46,567 bases of DNA, from contig DATCTT010000181.1 of the NCBI GenBank assembly GCA_036567845.1, positions 1-46,567 on the forward strand. The letters run 5' to 3'. The DNA is from MWAR01 sp036567845. Its GTDB lineage: Bacteria > Muiribacteriota > Ozemobacteria > Ozemobacterales > Ozemobacteraceae. Both the position numbers and the translations under genes were made by a program. Below the pieces are notes generated by a model. It was not told where the DNA came from, did no database searches, and saw only the letters and a program-made list of their open reading frames with translations. Position 1 is the first letter of the stretch. Each line of letters starts with the position of its first letter. Below, piece by piece: positions 21,946-30,446 of this stretch.

Positions 21946-23757
21946 TCAGTCGTCCTCGACCTTGAGAACGGCCATGAAGGCCTCCTGGGGGATCTCGACA
22001 TTGCCGACCATCTTGAGGCGTCGCTTGCCTTCCTTCTGTTTCTCGAGCAGCTTGCGCTTGCGGGAAATGTCACCGCCGTAGCACTTTGCTATGACGTCTT
22101 TTCTATACGGAGCGATATTTTCGCGGGCGATGATTTTTGCTCCGATCGCCGCCTGGAGGGGAATCTGGAACTGGTGTCGCGGAATCAGCTTGCGCAGCTT
22201 CTCGATCATCACCCGACCCCGCCGTTCAGCCCGTTCGCGGTGGGTGAGGAAACAGAGCGCATCGACCGGCTCCTGGTTGACGAGAATATCGACGCGAATA
22301 ATATCCGCCGCCCGGAATCCAATCGGTTCGTAGTCCATCGATGCGTAACCACGGGTGCGGCTTTTCAGTTTGTCGTAAAAGTCGACGAGGATCTCGGACA
22401 TCGGAAGGTCGAACGAGATTGAGACGCGGTTTTCCGAGATATATTCCATGTGCTTCATCATGCCCCGGCGCTCGGTGCACAGATCCATCACCGTTCCGAT
22501 GAACTCCTTGGGCATGAACATCGTGGCGTGGACGAACGGCTCGCGGACCTCCTCGACTTTGGTCGTGTCGGGCAGTTTCGCCGGAGACTCGATCTCCATC
22601 TCGACACCGTCCTTGGTGCGTACCTGGTAGATGACGTTGGGGGCCGTCGTGACGAGCTCGAGGTTATACTCCCGCTCGAGCCGCTCCTGGACAATTTCCA
22701 TGTGCAGAAGGCCCAGGAAGCCGCAACGGAAGCCGAACCCGAGGGCAACCGAATTTTCGGGCACGAATGAGAGGCTCGAATCGTTCAACGTGAGCTTTTC
22801 AAGCGCGTTGCGCAGCTCGTCGAACTCGCTTGCCTCGACCGGATAAAGGCCGCAGAACACCATCGGCTTGGCTTCCTTGAAGCCGGGAATCGGCTCGACG
22901 GTCACGTTTTTACCGGCATTGGTGATCGTGTCCCCGATGCGCACGTGGCCCATTTCCTTGATCGTGGCGCAGAAATACCCGACGTTGCCGGCCGAGATCT
23001 CGGCAACCTGCAGCGGTTTGGGCGTGAACACGCCCGTCTCGATTACCTCGAACTCCGACCCCGTCGAGACGAATTTGATGCGGTCGCCGGTCTTGAACGA
23101 GCCGTCGACGACGCGGCAGTAGACAACCACGCCCTTGTAGGAATCGTATTTTGCATCGAAGATCAGCGCCCGGAGCGGGGCCTTGGGATCGCCCCGGGGG
23201 GGCGGAAACTTCTTCACGATGGCCTCGAGCAGCTCAGGGACACCGATACCCTCTTTGGCCGAGACGAGAAGGGCATCGGAGCAGTCGATGCCGATGAGGT
23301 TCTCGATCTCCTTGCGGACCTTGTCGGGATCGGCCGCGGGAAGGTCGATCTTGTTGATCACGGGCAGGATTTCGAGATTTCCGGCGAGCGCCAGCGTCAC
23401 GTTGGCCATGGTCTGTGCCTCGACGCCCTGGCTGGCATCGACGACAAGTATGGCGCCCTCACAGGCCGCGATGGACCGCGAGACTTCGTAGGAAAAATCG
23501 ACATGCCCGGGGGTGTCGATCAGATTGTACATATACTCCTGGCCGTCATGCGCATGGTAGATCATGCGGACGGCCTGGGCCTTGATCGTGATGCCGCGCT
23601 CGCGTTCGAGATCCATCGAATCGAGGATCTGATCCTTCATTTCCCGTTTGCTGACGGTGGAGGTGGTCTCGATCAGGCGGTCGGCGAGAGTCGACTTGCC
23701 GTGGTCGATGTGGGCGATGATGCAGAAGTTGCGAATGTGATTCTGAGGGTGTGACAC
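21946..23757 (-). CDS. lepA: Elongation factor 4 (LepA)
   Basis: The 603-residue GTPase has G1 AHIDHGKS at 15-22, G2/G3 RERGITIKAQ and DTPGHVDF, and G4 NKIDLPAADP. The LepA-specific C-terminus is complete (VMIEKLRKLIPRHQFQIPLQAAIGAKIIARENI, then YGGDISRKRKLLEKQKEGKRRLK). LepA remodels stalled or misassembled ribosomes. The length is standard (about 600). It starts at GTG 23757, with AGGAGAG upstream, nine bases after the NHL gene. Confidence 0.97.
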   Translation of the reverse strand: MSHPQNHIRNFCIIAHIDHGKSTLADRLIETTSTVSKREMKDQILDSMDLERERGITIKAQAVRMIYHAHDGQEYMYNLIDTPGHVDFSYEVSRSIAACEGAILVVDASQGVEAQTMANVTLALAGNLEILPVINKIDLPAADPDKVRKEIENLIGIDCSDALLVSAKEGIGVPELLEAIVKKFPPPRGDPKAPLRALIFDAKYDSYKGVVVYCRVVDGSFKTGDRIKFVSTGSEFEVIETGVFTPKPLQVAEISAGNVGYFCATIKEMGHVRIGDTITNAGKNVTVEPIPGFKEAKPMVFCGLYPVEASEFDELRNALEKLTLNDSSLSFVPENSVALGFGFRCGFLGLLHMEIVQERLEREYNLELVTTAPNVIYQVRTKDGVEMEIESPAKLPDTTKVEEVREPFVHATMFMPKEFIGTVMDLCTERRGMMKHMEYISENRVSISFDLPMSEILVDFYDKLKSRTRGYASMDYEPIGFRAADIIRVDILVNQEPVDALCFLTHRERAERRGRVMIEKLRKLIPRHQFQIPLQAAIGAKIIARENIAPYRKDVIAKCYGGDISRKRKLLEKQKEGKRRLKMVGNVEIPQEAFMAVLKVEDD

Positions 23758-23765
23758 GGGCTCTC

Positions 23766-25238
23766 CTAGGGGTGTCCGAAAATCAGGCGGCTGAGGGTCG
23801 TCTTGACGATCCAGAACAGGATGAGGGCGGCGATGACGGCTATGATGCCAAAAACGAAGTTCCCGATCAAGTCCTTATTCGATGCCCAGAAGATTGTGTC
23901 GAGCTTTTTCTGCACATTCGGATCACTCGGATTGTAAATCAGGATGCGTCGCAGAAATTCCTCCGCTTGTTCGAAGTTGCCCTTGTTCATGGCCCGGTCG
24001 CCGAAAAAGTGCAGCGCGTTCACCATCAGGGCACGCGCATCGGGGTCATTGGGCTGAAGATTGAGCACCTGCTCGATGCGCACGTAGGCGTCATCCCACT
24101 GGTCGCGGTTGGCCAGGGTCTTTGCTTCGCGCAGGATCATCGCGGCACGACTCGGCTGGAAAAAATGCACGCGGCTGTTGCCCTGATCGCTGATGATGAG
24201 CGTGTCTTCGGAGGTAAGAGCCATGCCCCGCGGCCAGAACAGACGGCCGGGGGCCGAACCACGGCCGACCGGATAATTCTTCACAAACATGCCGTTGTTC
24301 GTGATTTCGACAAACCGGTGGTTCCGGCTGTCGGCGATGAACAGGTGATTGGACGGGCCCGGCACGATGTAAGACGGCTCGTTCAGCTCGCCTTTCGCGT
24401 TTCCCTGGGCGCCGTATCTCCAGACGACCGTGCCGTCGGTATTCCAGCAGACGATCTGGTGGAAGGTCGGGTAGGAGACGACGAGCTGGCCCGTGGGAAG
24501 CCAGCAGACGCCGCGCGGAGCGAGCGAGCGCAGCTCTTTCTTTTTCGTTTCCTCTTTGTAATGGATCTCACGGACGAACTTGTGGCTGGCGTCGAAGATC
24601 TGGACGCGCCGGTTCCCGGAGTCGGCAACGGCCAGCCAGCCGTCGGCGCGTATATCGATGTCGAGCGGGGTGTCAAACTGACCCTGGAGCCGGCCGAACC
24701 GACCGATTACGTCGAGCAGGGCACCGTCGGAAAGGCGGAGCACCCAGATGTGGCCGGTTCCAGAGCCGGCGACGAAAAGATTTCCCTTGCCATCCAGCGC
24801 GAGACCGACCGGCTTGTCGAGGCGGGGTCCGGGAGGGGCAGGTGGCTCGGGCTGCTTCTGGACCTTTGAGGATGAGGATTCACGCTTCTTTTCCGGGGGG
24901 AACAAGCTTGCCGCCTGGGTGGCGGTCAGGTTGACGAGATACGAGGCGACCCCCGGGGTCTTTGGCGTGATCGTAAGGAACCGCTTGAACTGGCCTGCCG
25001 GAGTGAGAATCTGGACGCGGTTGTTTTTTTGGTCCGCGACGATGATCTCGCCGGATGGCCCCAGAACCAAGTCCTCCGGCATGATGAACTCGAGTTCGCC
25101 CTTTCCCTCATAGCCGCGGACGACGAAGTTCGCGAACTCCAGAGCCCGGGCGGGAAGAGCGGCAAGGCCGAAAAAAAGAACGAGGGCCGCGGCAAGCCAC
25201 GGCCTGGCAGAACGGATGGGGGTTGGTGTCGCGCGCAT
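23766..25238 (-). CDS. Exported NHL-repeat protein with TPR and C-terminal membrane helix
   Basis: The 490-residue protein has a signal peptide (about 1-32), then five or six NHL-type beta-propeller blades: LVLGPSGEIIVADQKNNRVQI, LALDGKGNLFVAGSGTGHIWV, DIRADGWLAVADSGNRRVQIF, VPGPSNHLFIADSRNHRFVEI and ALTSEDTLIISDQGNSRVHFF. A Pro/Lys linker splits blade one from two. TPR-like helices follow (FEQAEEFLRRILIYNPSDPNVQ), and the chain ends in a membrane helix (LIGNFVFGIIAVIAALILFWIV) plus a basic tail. So the propeller should face outside and the helix anchors it. Starts in the vanW stop codon (TGATG), so translation is coupled. Function unknown; propellers of this kind usually bind ligands or proteins. 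Confidence 0.82.
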   Translation of the reverse strand: MRATPTPIRSARPWLAAALVLFFGLAALPARALEFANFVVRGYEGKGELEFIMPEDLVLGPSGEIIVADQKNNRVQILTPAGQFKRFLTITPKTPGVASYLVNLTATQAASLFPPEKKRESSSSKVQKQPEPPAPPGPRLDKPVGLALDGKGNLFVAGSGTGHIWVLRLSDGALLDVIGRFGRLQGQFDTPLDIDIRADGWLAVADSGNRRVQIFDASHKFVREIHYKEETKKKELRSLAPRGVCWLPTGQLVVSYPTFHQIVCWNTDGTVVWRYGAQGNAKGELNEPSYIVPGPSNHLFIADSRNHRFVEITNNGMFVKNYPVGRGSAPGRLFWPRGMALTSEDTLIISDQGNSRVHFFQPSRAAMILREAKTLANRDQWDDAYVRIEQVLNLQPNDPDARALMVNALHFFGDRAMNKGNFEQAEEFLRRILIYNPSDPNVQKKLDTIFWASNKDLIGNFVFGIIAVIAALILFWIVKTTLSRLIFGHP

Positions 25239-26524
25239 CAGTTGCTGATCTCCTCGACTTGCGGAAACATGAGGTAGTTGTCGCTGGAGAGTTTTTCCTC
25301 GCGACTCATGCCGTCGCGGGTCACGACACGGTAGGCATCGATCGTGTATCCCGTGACGCCCGGTCGGACGATTCGCTTGTCTCCGCCTTTGAGTTTTTTG
25401 CTTTTCTTGACCTGGATCGGAAAGGGAATCGGCTTTTCGTTCCTGGTCAGCACTTCGACCTTGTCGAAAGGTTGGCTGGGGGCATAGAGCGAAACATGGA
25501 CGCGCCCATTTCCGCCGTGGCAGGAGATCAGGAGAGGAATGCCGAGGGTGTTGATGAACCGGAAGTTCTTCGACCCCCAGGAAATGGCGGCGTCGAGCCC
25601 GCGTTCCGCATAGGGGATGCCTTCATAGATCGAGTGGTTGTGCCGTTCGGTGATTTTCATGTTGGCGAGGAGCGCGGTGCGGTAAAGGGTTGTGCTGACC
25701 TGGCAGACACCGCCGCCCATGCCGGGAATGACGCGACCGTTCGAGATGACTCCCGCCATCTTGAAGCCGTTTTTCGCGACGCGGGGGCCGACGACCTTGT
25801 CGAAGTTGAACTCGTCACCCGGATTGAGAATCAGGCCGTCGCACTTTTCGGCGGCGATGCGGAGGTTCTCATTGCGGGCCGCATCATCAGCGTGATCGGC
25901 GTGAAGGGTCTCGAATCGGCCGAGGCAGACGGAGAAGCCGAGCTTCTGCCGCTGCGCGTCGAACCCGTCCGGGCCCTCATCCGTCTTGAAGACGACGGGA
26001 ACCGTCAGGCTCGGGGCGTCGATGGCCTGTGAGGCCATATCCTTCAGCACCATCAGAGTGCGTTCGCGATCGATGAGGCGGGTGCCAACCCCGCGGATGA
26101 TCCGCTGGGGGGTGCCGCTGCGGTCGGTGACGATCTTCGCCGGCTCGATGCCGGCTCCCGAGCCCGCCGGCTCTTTCAGATTTGCCACGAGCGCCTCGGC
26201 GAGCTGGACATTGATGTCAACGAGCGGCGGTTCGGCAGGGTTCGGCCGGCTGACGCGGAGCAGCTGCTTCTCGCCGAGATCGAACTTCCCGGTGCCGAAA
26301 TCGAACGAGACGCTGATGGAACGGGTGACGTAGTTCGAGGATGCGCTGGTCGTCATGGTTGTCTCCGGAGGGGATACCCGCGGCTGCGCTGGCATGCCCG
26401 GGGCCGGGCGGGTGCCGGAGGGGGTGCCGCCCGTTCCCTGGAGCCTGATGATGCCCCAGAAAAAAACACCGAGAAAAAGGGCAAGCCCGAAAATCGAGGC
26501 GGCAATGGTGAGATACCGGCGCAT
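25238..26524 (-). CDS. VanW-family membrane protein
   Basis: The 428-residue protein has an N-terminal membrane helix (about 7-27), a linker, and the VanW domain in the second half: ENLRIAAEKCDGLILNPGDEFNFDKVVGPR, then GVISNGRVIPGMGGGVCQVSTTLYRTALLANMKITERHNHS and SWGSKNFRFINTLGIPLLI. VanW proteins occur with vancomycin resistance genes and in many envelope clusters, with unknown biochemistry; no van ligase is here. ATG 26524, eight bases after GGGAG, is preferred to GTG 26530. The last third (DKRIVRPGVTGYTIDAYRVV) may bind glycan, resembling G5 repeats. Fits a peptidoglycan-related role. Confidence 0.85.
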   Translation of the reverse strand: MRRYLTIAASIFGLALFLGVFFWGIIRLQGTGGTPSGTRPAPGMPAQPRVSPPETTMTTSASSNYVTRSISVSFDFGTGKFDLGEKQLLRVSRPNPAEPPLVDINVQLAEALVANLKEPAGSGAGIEPAKIVTDRSGTPQRIIRGVGTRLIDRERTLMVLKDMASQAIDAPSLTVPVVFKTDEGPDGFDAQRQKLGFSVCLGRFETLHADHADDAARNENLRIAAEKCDGLILNPGDEFNFDKVVGPRVAKNGFKMAGVISNGRVIPGMGGGVCQVSTTLYRTALLANMKITERHNHSIYEGIPYAERGLDAAISWGSKNFRFINTLGIPLLISCHGGNGRVHVSLYAPSQPFDKVEVLTRNEKPIPFPIQVKKSKKLKGGDKRIVRPGVTGYTIDAYRVVTRDGMSREEKLSSDNYLMFPQVEEISN

Positions 26525-26546
26525 GAACACTGCTCCCGCGGGAAAA

Positions 26547-27557
26547 TTAGGCTTCTTCGTCCTTGAGCGAACGGGTCATGAGGTTGCGGGCGGCTTCCCG
26601 GGGAGGCAGCCCTTCGAAGAGAACCCTGCATATTTCTTCGGTAATCGGGAGGGGAATGGTTAGTTTTTTTCCCCAGGCCGCGGCCATGCGGGCCGTTTCC
26701 ACACCTTCGATGACCATGCGGCTTCCACCGGCGATCTCGGTGAGGGTCTGACCGCGTGCGAGCGCCTGGCCGAGCTGATGATTGCGCGAGAGCGGGGAAG
26801 AGCAGGTCGCCATCAGGTCGCCCAGGCCCGAAAGACCGTAAAACGTCGTCTGCCGGCCTCCGAGACGGGATCCGAGGCGGACCAGCTCGTGCAGGGCGCG
26901 GGTCAGATAGGCCGCCTTGGCATTGTCGCCCAGGCCGAGGCCGTCGACGATGCCGGCGCCGATCGCGAAGACATTTTTCAGCGTTCCGCCCAGTTCGACG
27001 CCGGCGCGGTCGGTGTGCCGATAGACCCGGAACTGCTCCGTTGAAAGGAGCTCCTGGACCGTCTGGGCCCACTTCGGATCGGGACAGGCAGCGACGGTTG
27101 CGCCGATCTTGCCTTCGGCGAGTTCTCCGGCCAGATTTGGGCCGGAAATGATTGCGATATGGTCGTCGGGGCCGCCGGGGGTGACGCCGGCCTCCTCGAT
27201 CAGTATTTCGCTCAGACGCTTGCCGGTCTCGGGTTCGAACCCCTTGGCAGCGTTAATGACACCTTTCACGCGGCCCAGATGTCGACCGAGCCGGTGGGCC
27301 ATGCCGCGCAGATGCATCGAGGGGATGGCGAAAAGCAGTGCCTCGGCACGGGAGGCGACCTCCTCTGCGTCATCCGAGACGCCGAGCTCGGGCGGCAGTT
27401 CGAGGGCGTTCATGAAAAACGGGTTCCGGCGCCGGTTGCGGATGCCGGTGACGACCTCGGGTTCGCGGGCCCAGAGCATGACCTGGTTTCCCTTTTTCGA
27501 GAGGAGCGTGGCCAGGACGGTTCCCCAGGAACCCGCTCCGATGACTCCGATGTTCAT
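26547..27557 (-). CDS. gpsA: Glycerol-3-phosphate dehydrogenase (NAD(P)+)
   Basis: The 336-residue cytoplasmic enzyme reduces dihydroxyacetone phosphate to sn-glycerol 3-phosphate for phospholipid synthesis. GAGSWGTVLA (7-16) is the Rossmann loop; NAAKGFE and GTLKNVFAIGAGIVDGLGLGDNAKAA carry the catalytic lysines. The C-terminal domain has TFYGLSGLGDLMATC and VIEGVETARM. The start is set by homology (MNIGVIGAG). It follows plsY by 19 bases, a sensible pair since PlsY uses its product. Confidence 0.96.
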   Translation of the reverse strand: MNIGVIGAGSWGTVLATLLSKKGNQVMLWAREPEVVTGIRNRRRNPFFMNALELPPELGVSDDAEEVASRAEALLFAIPSMHLRGMAHRLGRHLGRVKGVINAAKGFEPETGKRLSEILIEEAGVTPGGPDDHIAIISGPNLAGELAEGKIGATVAACPDPKWAQTVQELLSTEQFRVYRHTDRAGVELGGTLKNVFAIGAGIVDGLGLGDNAKAAYLTRALHELVRLGSRLGGRQTTFYGLSGLGDLMATCSSPLSRNHQLGQALARGQTLTEIAGGSRMVIEGVETARMAAAWGKKLTIPLPITEEICRVLFEGLPPREAARNLMTRSLKDEEA

Positions 27558-27576
27558 GACTGGGATGCTCCTTGCA

Positions 27577-28224
27577 TCAGGCTTCCCGCGCCGGTGAGGC
27601 TTCTGAACGGGAGGCGAGGGCATTCTCCTCGCCGCGCCACAGGCGCCGGATGTTTGCCTTGTGCTTGTAGATCACAAACAGCGCGACGATTGCGGCGAAG
27701 CCGACAAACCAGGGCCGCCACGCATCCCCGCACTCGTTGAACTCGTGGATGAGGAACGGCAGGGAGCCGGCTGCGGCGATCGAGCCGAGCGAGACAAACC
27801 CGCTTGCGATCAGGAACGTGAGAAAGACGAGCATGGCGACGATCGACGCCTTCGGGGCGAGAGCCAGAAAAACGCCCAGGCCTGTCGCCACCCCTTTTCC
27901 GCCCCGGAACCGGACCCAGACGGAAAGTGTGTGGCCGGCGATCGCCGCAGCACCGGCAACGAGACCGGTTGGGACGAACGTTTCGGGGGTCGCAAACAGC
28001 CGCATCGACAGAAGCACCGCCGCGAATCCCTTCAGGATGTCGAGCAGGAGGGTCACGGCGAAGGGTTTCGTGCCGAGAACCCGGTGCACGTTCGTTGCGC
28101 CCATGTTTCTGCTGCCGTGCTCAAAGATGTTGATGCCGTACACCAGCCGGCAGAGAAAATAAGCAGATGGAATAGATCCTAATATATAACCGGCTGCGAG
28201 AGACTGCCAGGGAATCATAGGCAT
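27577..28224 (-). CDS. plsY: Glycerol-3-phosphate acyltransferase PlsY
   Basis: The 215-residue integral membrane enzyme transfers an acyl group from acyl-phosphate to glycerol 3-phosphate. Family motifs are present: AGYILGSIPSAYFL, GSRNMGATNVHRVLG, and RFRGGKGVATGLGVFLAL with at least five membrane helices. ATG 28224 (or 28218) starts a few bases after the der stop. The C-terminus is basic (YKHKANIRRLWRGEE), as in most PlsY proteins. Confidence 0.95.
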   Translation of the reverse strand: MPMIPWQSLAAGYILGSIPSAYFLCRLVYGINIFEHGSRNMGATNVHRVLGTKPFAVTLLLDILKGFAAVLLSMRLFATPETFVPTGLVAGAAAIAGHTLSVWVRFRGGKGVATGLGVFLALAPKASIVAMLVFLTFLIASGFVSLGSIAAAGSLPFLIHEFNECGDAWRPWFVGFAAIVALFVIYKHKANIRRLWRGEENALASRSEASPAREA

Positions 28225-28229
28225 AAGGC

Positions 28230-29558
28230 TCAGCGTGCGACGGAGAGGCGGACCGGCCATCCTTCAAATTGGAACTCCTGCCGGATGTGGTTCAGGAGAT
28301 ACCGCTGGTAGGAAAAGTGGACGTGCTTGGGATCCGAGGCGGTCAGCCGGAACACGATCGGTGGCCCGTTGAGCTGACGAAGGTTCTTGAGGTGGATCGG
28401 CCGGCCTGCGATGGGGGAGGGCGGCTGGATCGTGACGGCCTCATACAGGATCTGCTTGAGCCGCTCGTCCGGAATGCGATGGCGGCCGGTTTCCTGGATG
28501 CGGTCGATCAGATCGAACAGCTTGTCGACGCGCTGGCCAGTGCGAGCCGAAGTTGTGGTGACGGGGGCGAAATTCAGGAGGGGGAAAGCTTTGCGGGTCT
28601 CTTCCAGCAGCTCGTCCCAGGGGCGGGCCGTTTTGTCGGCGACGTCCCACTTGTTCCAGACGATGATGCAGCCCGAGCCGGCGTCAACGACGCGGCCGGC
28701 GATGCGCTTGTCTTGCTCCGTTATCACGCCTTCCGATGCGTCGAGGACGAGCACAGCGAGGTCTGATTTCTGGATTGCGTCGAGAGTGCGGAACACCGAG
28801 AAGAACTCGACGTTGTCCTTCTGACGGGCAGGGCGGCGCAGGCCGGCGGTGTCTATGAACCGGTAGGTGCGCCCCTTCCGGTCGACTGACACGGTGATGG
28901 CGTCGCGGGTCGTACCTGGGACGTTGTCGACGATCGAGCGGTCCTGGCCCAGCAGACGGTTGAAGAGGGAGGATTTGCCGACGTTCGGCTTGCCGACGAT
29001 GGCAATGCGTTCGAGGGGGGCAGCGACGGTCTCCTCCTCGGCAGATGCGCGCTCGAACGGCTCGACAATGACATCGAGCAGGTCGGCCACGCCCATTCCG
29101 TGGACCGCCGAAACCGGGAACAACCGGTCGACGCCGAGCCTGTAGAACTCGGCAGTCAGCACGTCGATCTCGGCGGGGTTGTCGATCTTGTTGATGGCCA
29201 CGTAGAGCGGCTTGTCGGGGCAGTTCTTGCGAAGGAGCCGGAGGATCTCGGAGTCATCGCCGTGAAGTCCGTCGCGGGCATCGCCGACGAACAGGATCGC
29301 GGCGGCTTCCCGGAGGGCGAAATCGACCTGGGAGCGGATGGCCTGCATCAGGGGTTGCTGATCGTCAGGGTCGAGGCCGCCGGTGTCGACGACGCAGAAA
29401 TGGCGGCTGTTCCAGACGGCTTCGGCGTAGTTGCGGTCGCGGGTGACGCCCGGCGTCGGGTCGACGATCGCGTGGCGGTAGCCGACGATGCGGTTGAGCA
29501 GGGAGGATTTGCCGACATTTGGTCGGCCGACGATGGCGAGAACGGGGTGGAGTGGCAT
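28230..29558 (-). CDS. der: Ribosome assembly GTPase Der (EngA)
   Basis: The 442-residue protein has two tandem GTPase domains: GRPNVGKSSLLN, DTGGL and NKID in the first; GKPNVGKSSLFN, DTAGL and NKWD in the second; and a C-terminal KH-like domain (ILYEAVTIQPPSP, HFSYQRYLLNHIRQEF). It acts in 50S subunit maturation. ATG 29558 follows GGAGGTAG. It is the first gene of the probable operon that continues to 20951. Confidence 0.97.
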   Translation of the reverse strand: MPLHPVLAIVGRPNVGKSSLLNRIVGYRHAIVDPTPGVTRDRNYAEAVWNSRHFCVVDTGGLDPDDQQPLMQAIRSQVDFALREAAAILFVGDARDGLHGDDSEILRLLRKNCPDKPLYVAINKIDNPAEIDVLTAEFYRLGVDRLFPVSAVHGMGVADLLDVIVEPFERASAEEETVAAPLERIAIVGKPNVGKSSLFNRLLGQDRSIVDNVPGTTRDAITVSVDRKGRTYRFIDTAGLRRPARQKDNVEFFSVFRTLDAIQKSDLAVLVLDASEGVITEQDKRIAGRVVDAGSGCIIVWNKWDVADKTARPWDELLEETRKAFPLLNFAPVTTTSARTGQRVDKLFDLIDRIQETGRHRIPDERLKQILYEAVTIQPPSPIAGRPIHLKNLRQLNGPPIVFRLTASDPKHVHFSYQRYLLNHIRQEFQFEGWPVRLSVAR

Positions 29559-29589
29559 GGGGAAACTACCTCCGGAGTTGGAAAACGGC

Positions 29590-29618
29590 ATCATAGCATG
29601 GCGAAGAAACAGCGTCAA
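29590..29618 (-). promoter_or_regulatory. Sigma-70 promoter of the der operon
   Basis: On the minus strand TTGACG (29613-29618), 17 bases, TATGAT (29590-29595) with TGC before it. Start near 29583. The divergent promoter of the coiled-coil gene begins 18 bases away. Confidence 0.75.
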
Positions 29619-29636
29619 TGACAGGAAAACGGCGGG

Positions 29637-29665
29637 TTGACAGTGTTCGGGGCATCTGATAGGCT
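29637..29665 (+). promoter_or_regulatory. Sigma-70 promoter of the zinc-ribbon coiled-coil gene
   Basis: TTGACA (29637-29642), 17 bases, TAGGCT (29660-29665) preceded by TGA. Start near 29672. Confidence 0.65.
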
Positions 29666-29706
29666 ACGGCAGCGCCATTACCCCGGCGGAATCGAGAGGA
29701 GGAGCC

Positions 29707-30429
29707 ATGCAGGACTGCACCGCGTTACTAGCCGTACAGGCCTTCGATCTTGCCGCCGATGAGCTCGAGAGCCGCATCCGACAACGGAAGGAAAAGATCC
29801 GGAAAATGGAGCAGGAGGTTGGTCAGGAGGAGCAGCTCCTTCGCAAGAAAGAGGTCCTGAAGGAAAAGCTCCAGCTTCGCAAGCGCGCTACAGAAAAGGA
29901 AGCCGCCGACCTCACCGACAAGATCCAGACCGCCGAGCTCCGGCTCAAGTCGGCCGGCCTCACGCCCAACGCCTACATGGCCATGCAGAAAGAGCTCGAC
30001 CGGAATCGCGAACTCCTTGGTGGCGTCGAAAACAGAATTCTCGAAGACATGGAAAAGCTTGAATCTCTGGAGAAGGACGTGCAGAAATCCGCAAAACTCC
30101 TTGCCGGACGCAAGCTGCATCTCGAGGAAGTGAAAAAGCAGCTTTCCGTCGAGATCGCCGGATTCCAGCAGGAAGCCGATCTGCAGCGCACCCAGAAGCG
30201 CCAGACCTCACTCCGGATCCCCGCGGACGATCTCGAGATCTACGAGGAGATCCGCCAGAAAACGAAGGGAAAGGCGATCTGGGATGCCGACAAATCCGGC
30301 TGCCCCTCGTGCGGGATGAGCCTCTCCCCCGGCTACATCAACGCGCTTGCCGGCACGAACCGTGCCGAGCCGTGTCCGCATTGCGGTGTGCTCGTCCGCT
30401 GGGTGGGCATCGTCGACGGGCTGCGCTGA
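29707..30429 (+). CDS. COG1579-type coiled-coil protein with C-terminal zinc ribbon
   Basis: The 240-residue soluble protein is a long coiled coil (residues 17-170) with an interruption (SAGLTPNAYMAMQKELD). It ends in a zinc ribbon, CPSCGM at about 200 and CPHCGV at about 227. This matches the widespread family described as a possible nucleic-acid-binding zinc ribbon protein, which has no settled function. A strong GAGGAGGAG precedes ATG 29707. The TPM gene follows 17 bases after the stop. Confidence 0.85.
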   Translation: MQDCTALLAVQAFDLAADELESRIRQRKEKIRKMEQEVGQEEQLLRKKEVLKEKLQLRKRATEKEAADLTDKIQTAELRLKSAGLTPNAYMAMQKELDRNRELLGGVENRILEDMEKLESLEKDVQKSAKLLAGRKLHLEEVKKQLSVEIAGFQQEADLQRTQKRQTSLRIPADDLEIYEEIRQKTKGKAIWDADKSGCPSCGMSLSPGYINALAGTNRAEPCPHCGVLVRWVGIVDGLR

Positions 30430-30446
30430 GTCCGGAACCGCGAGAC

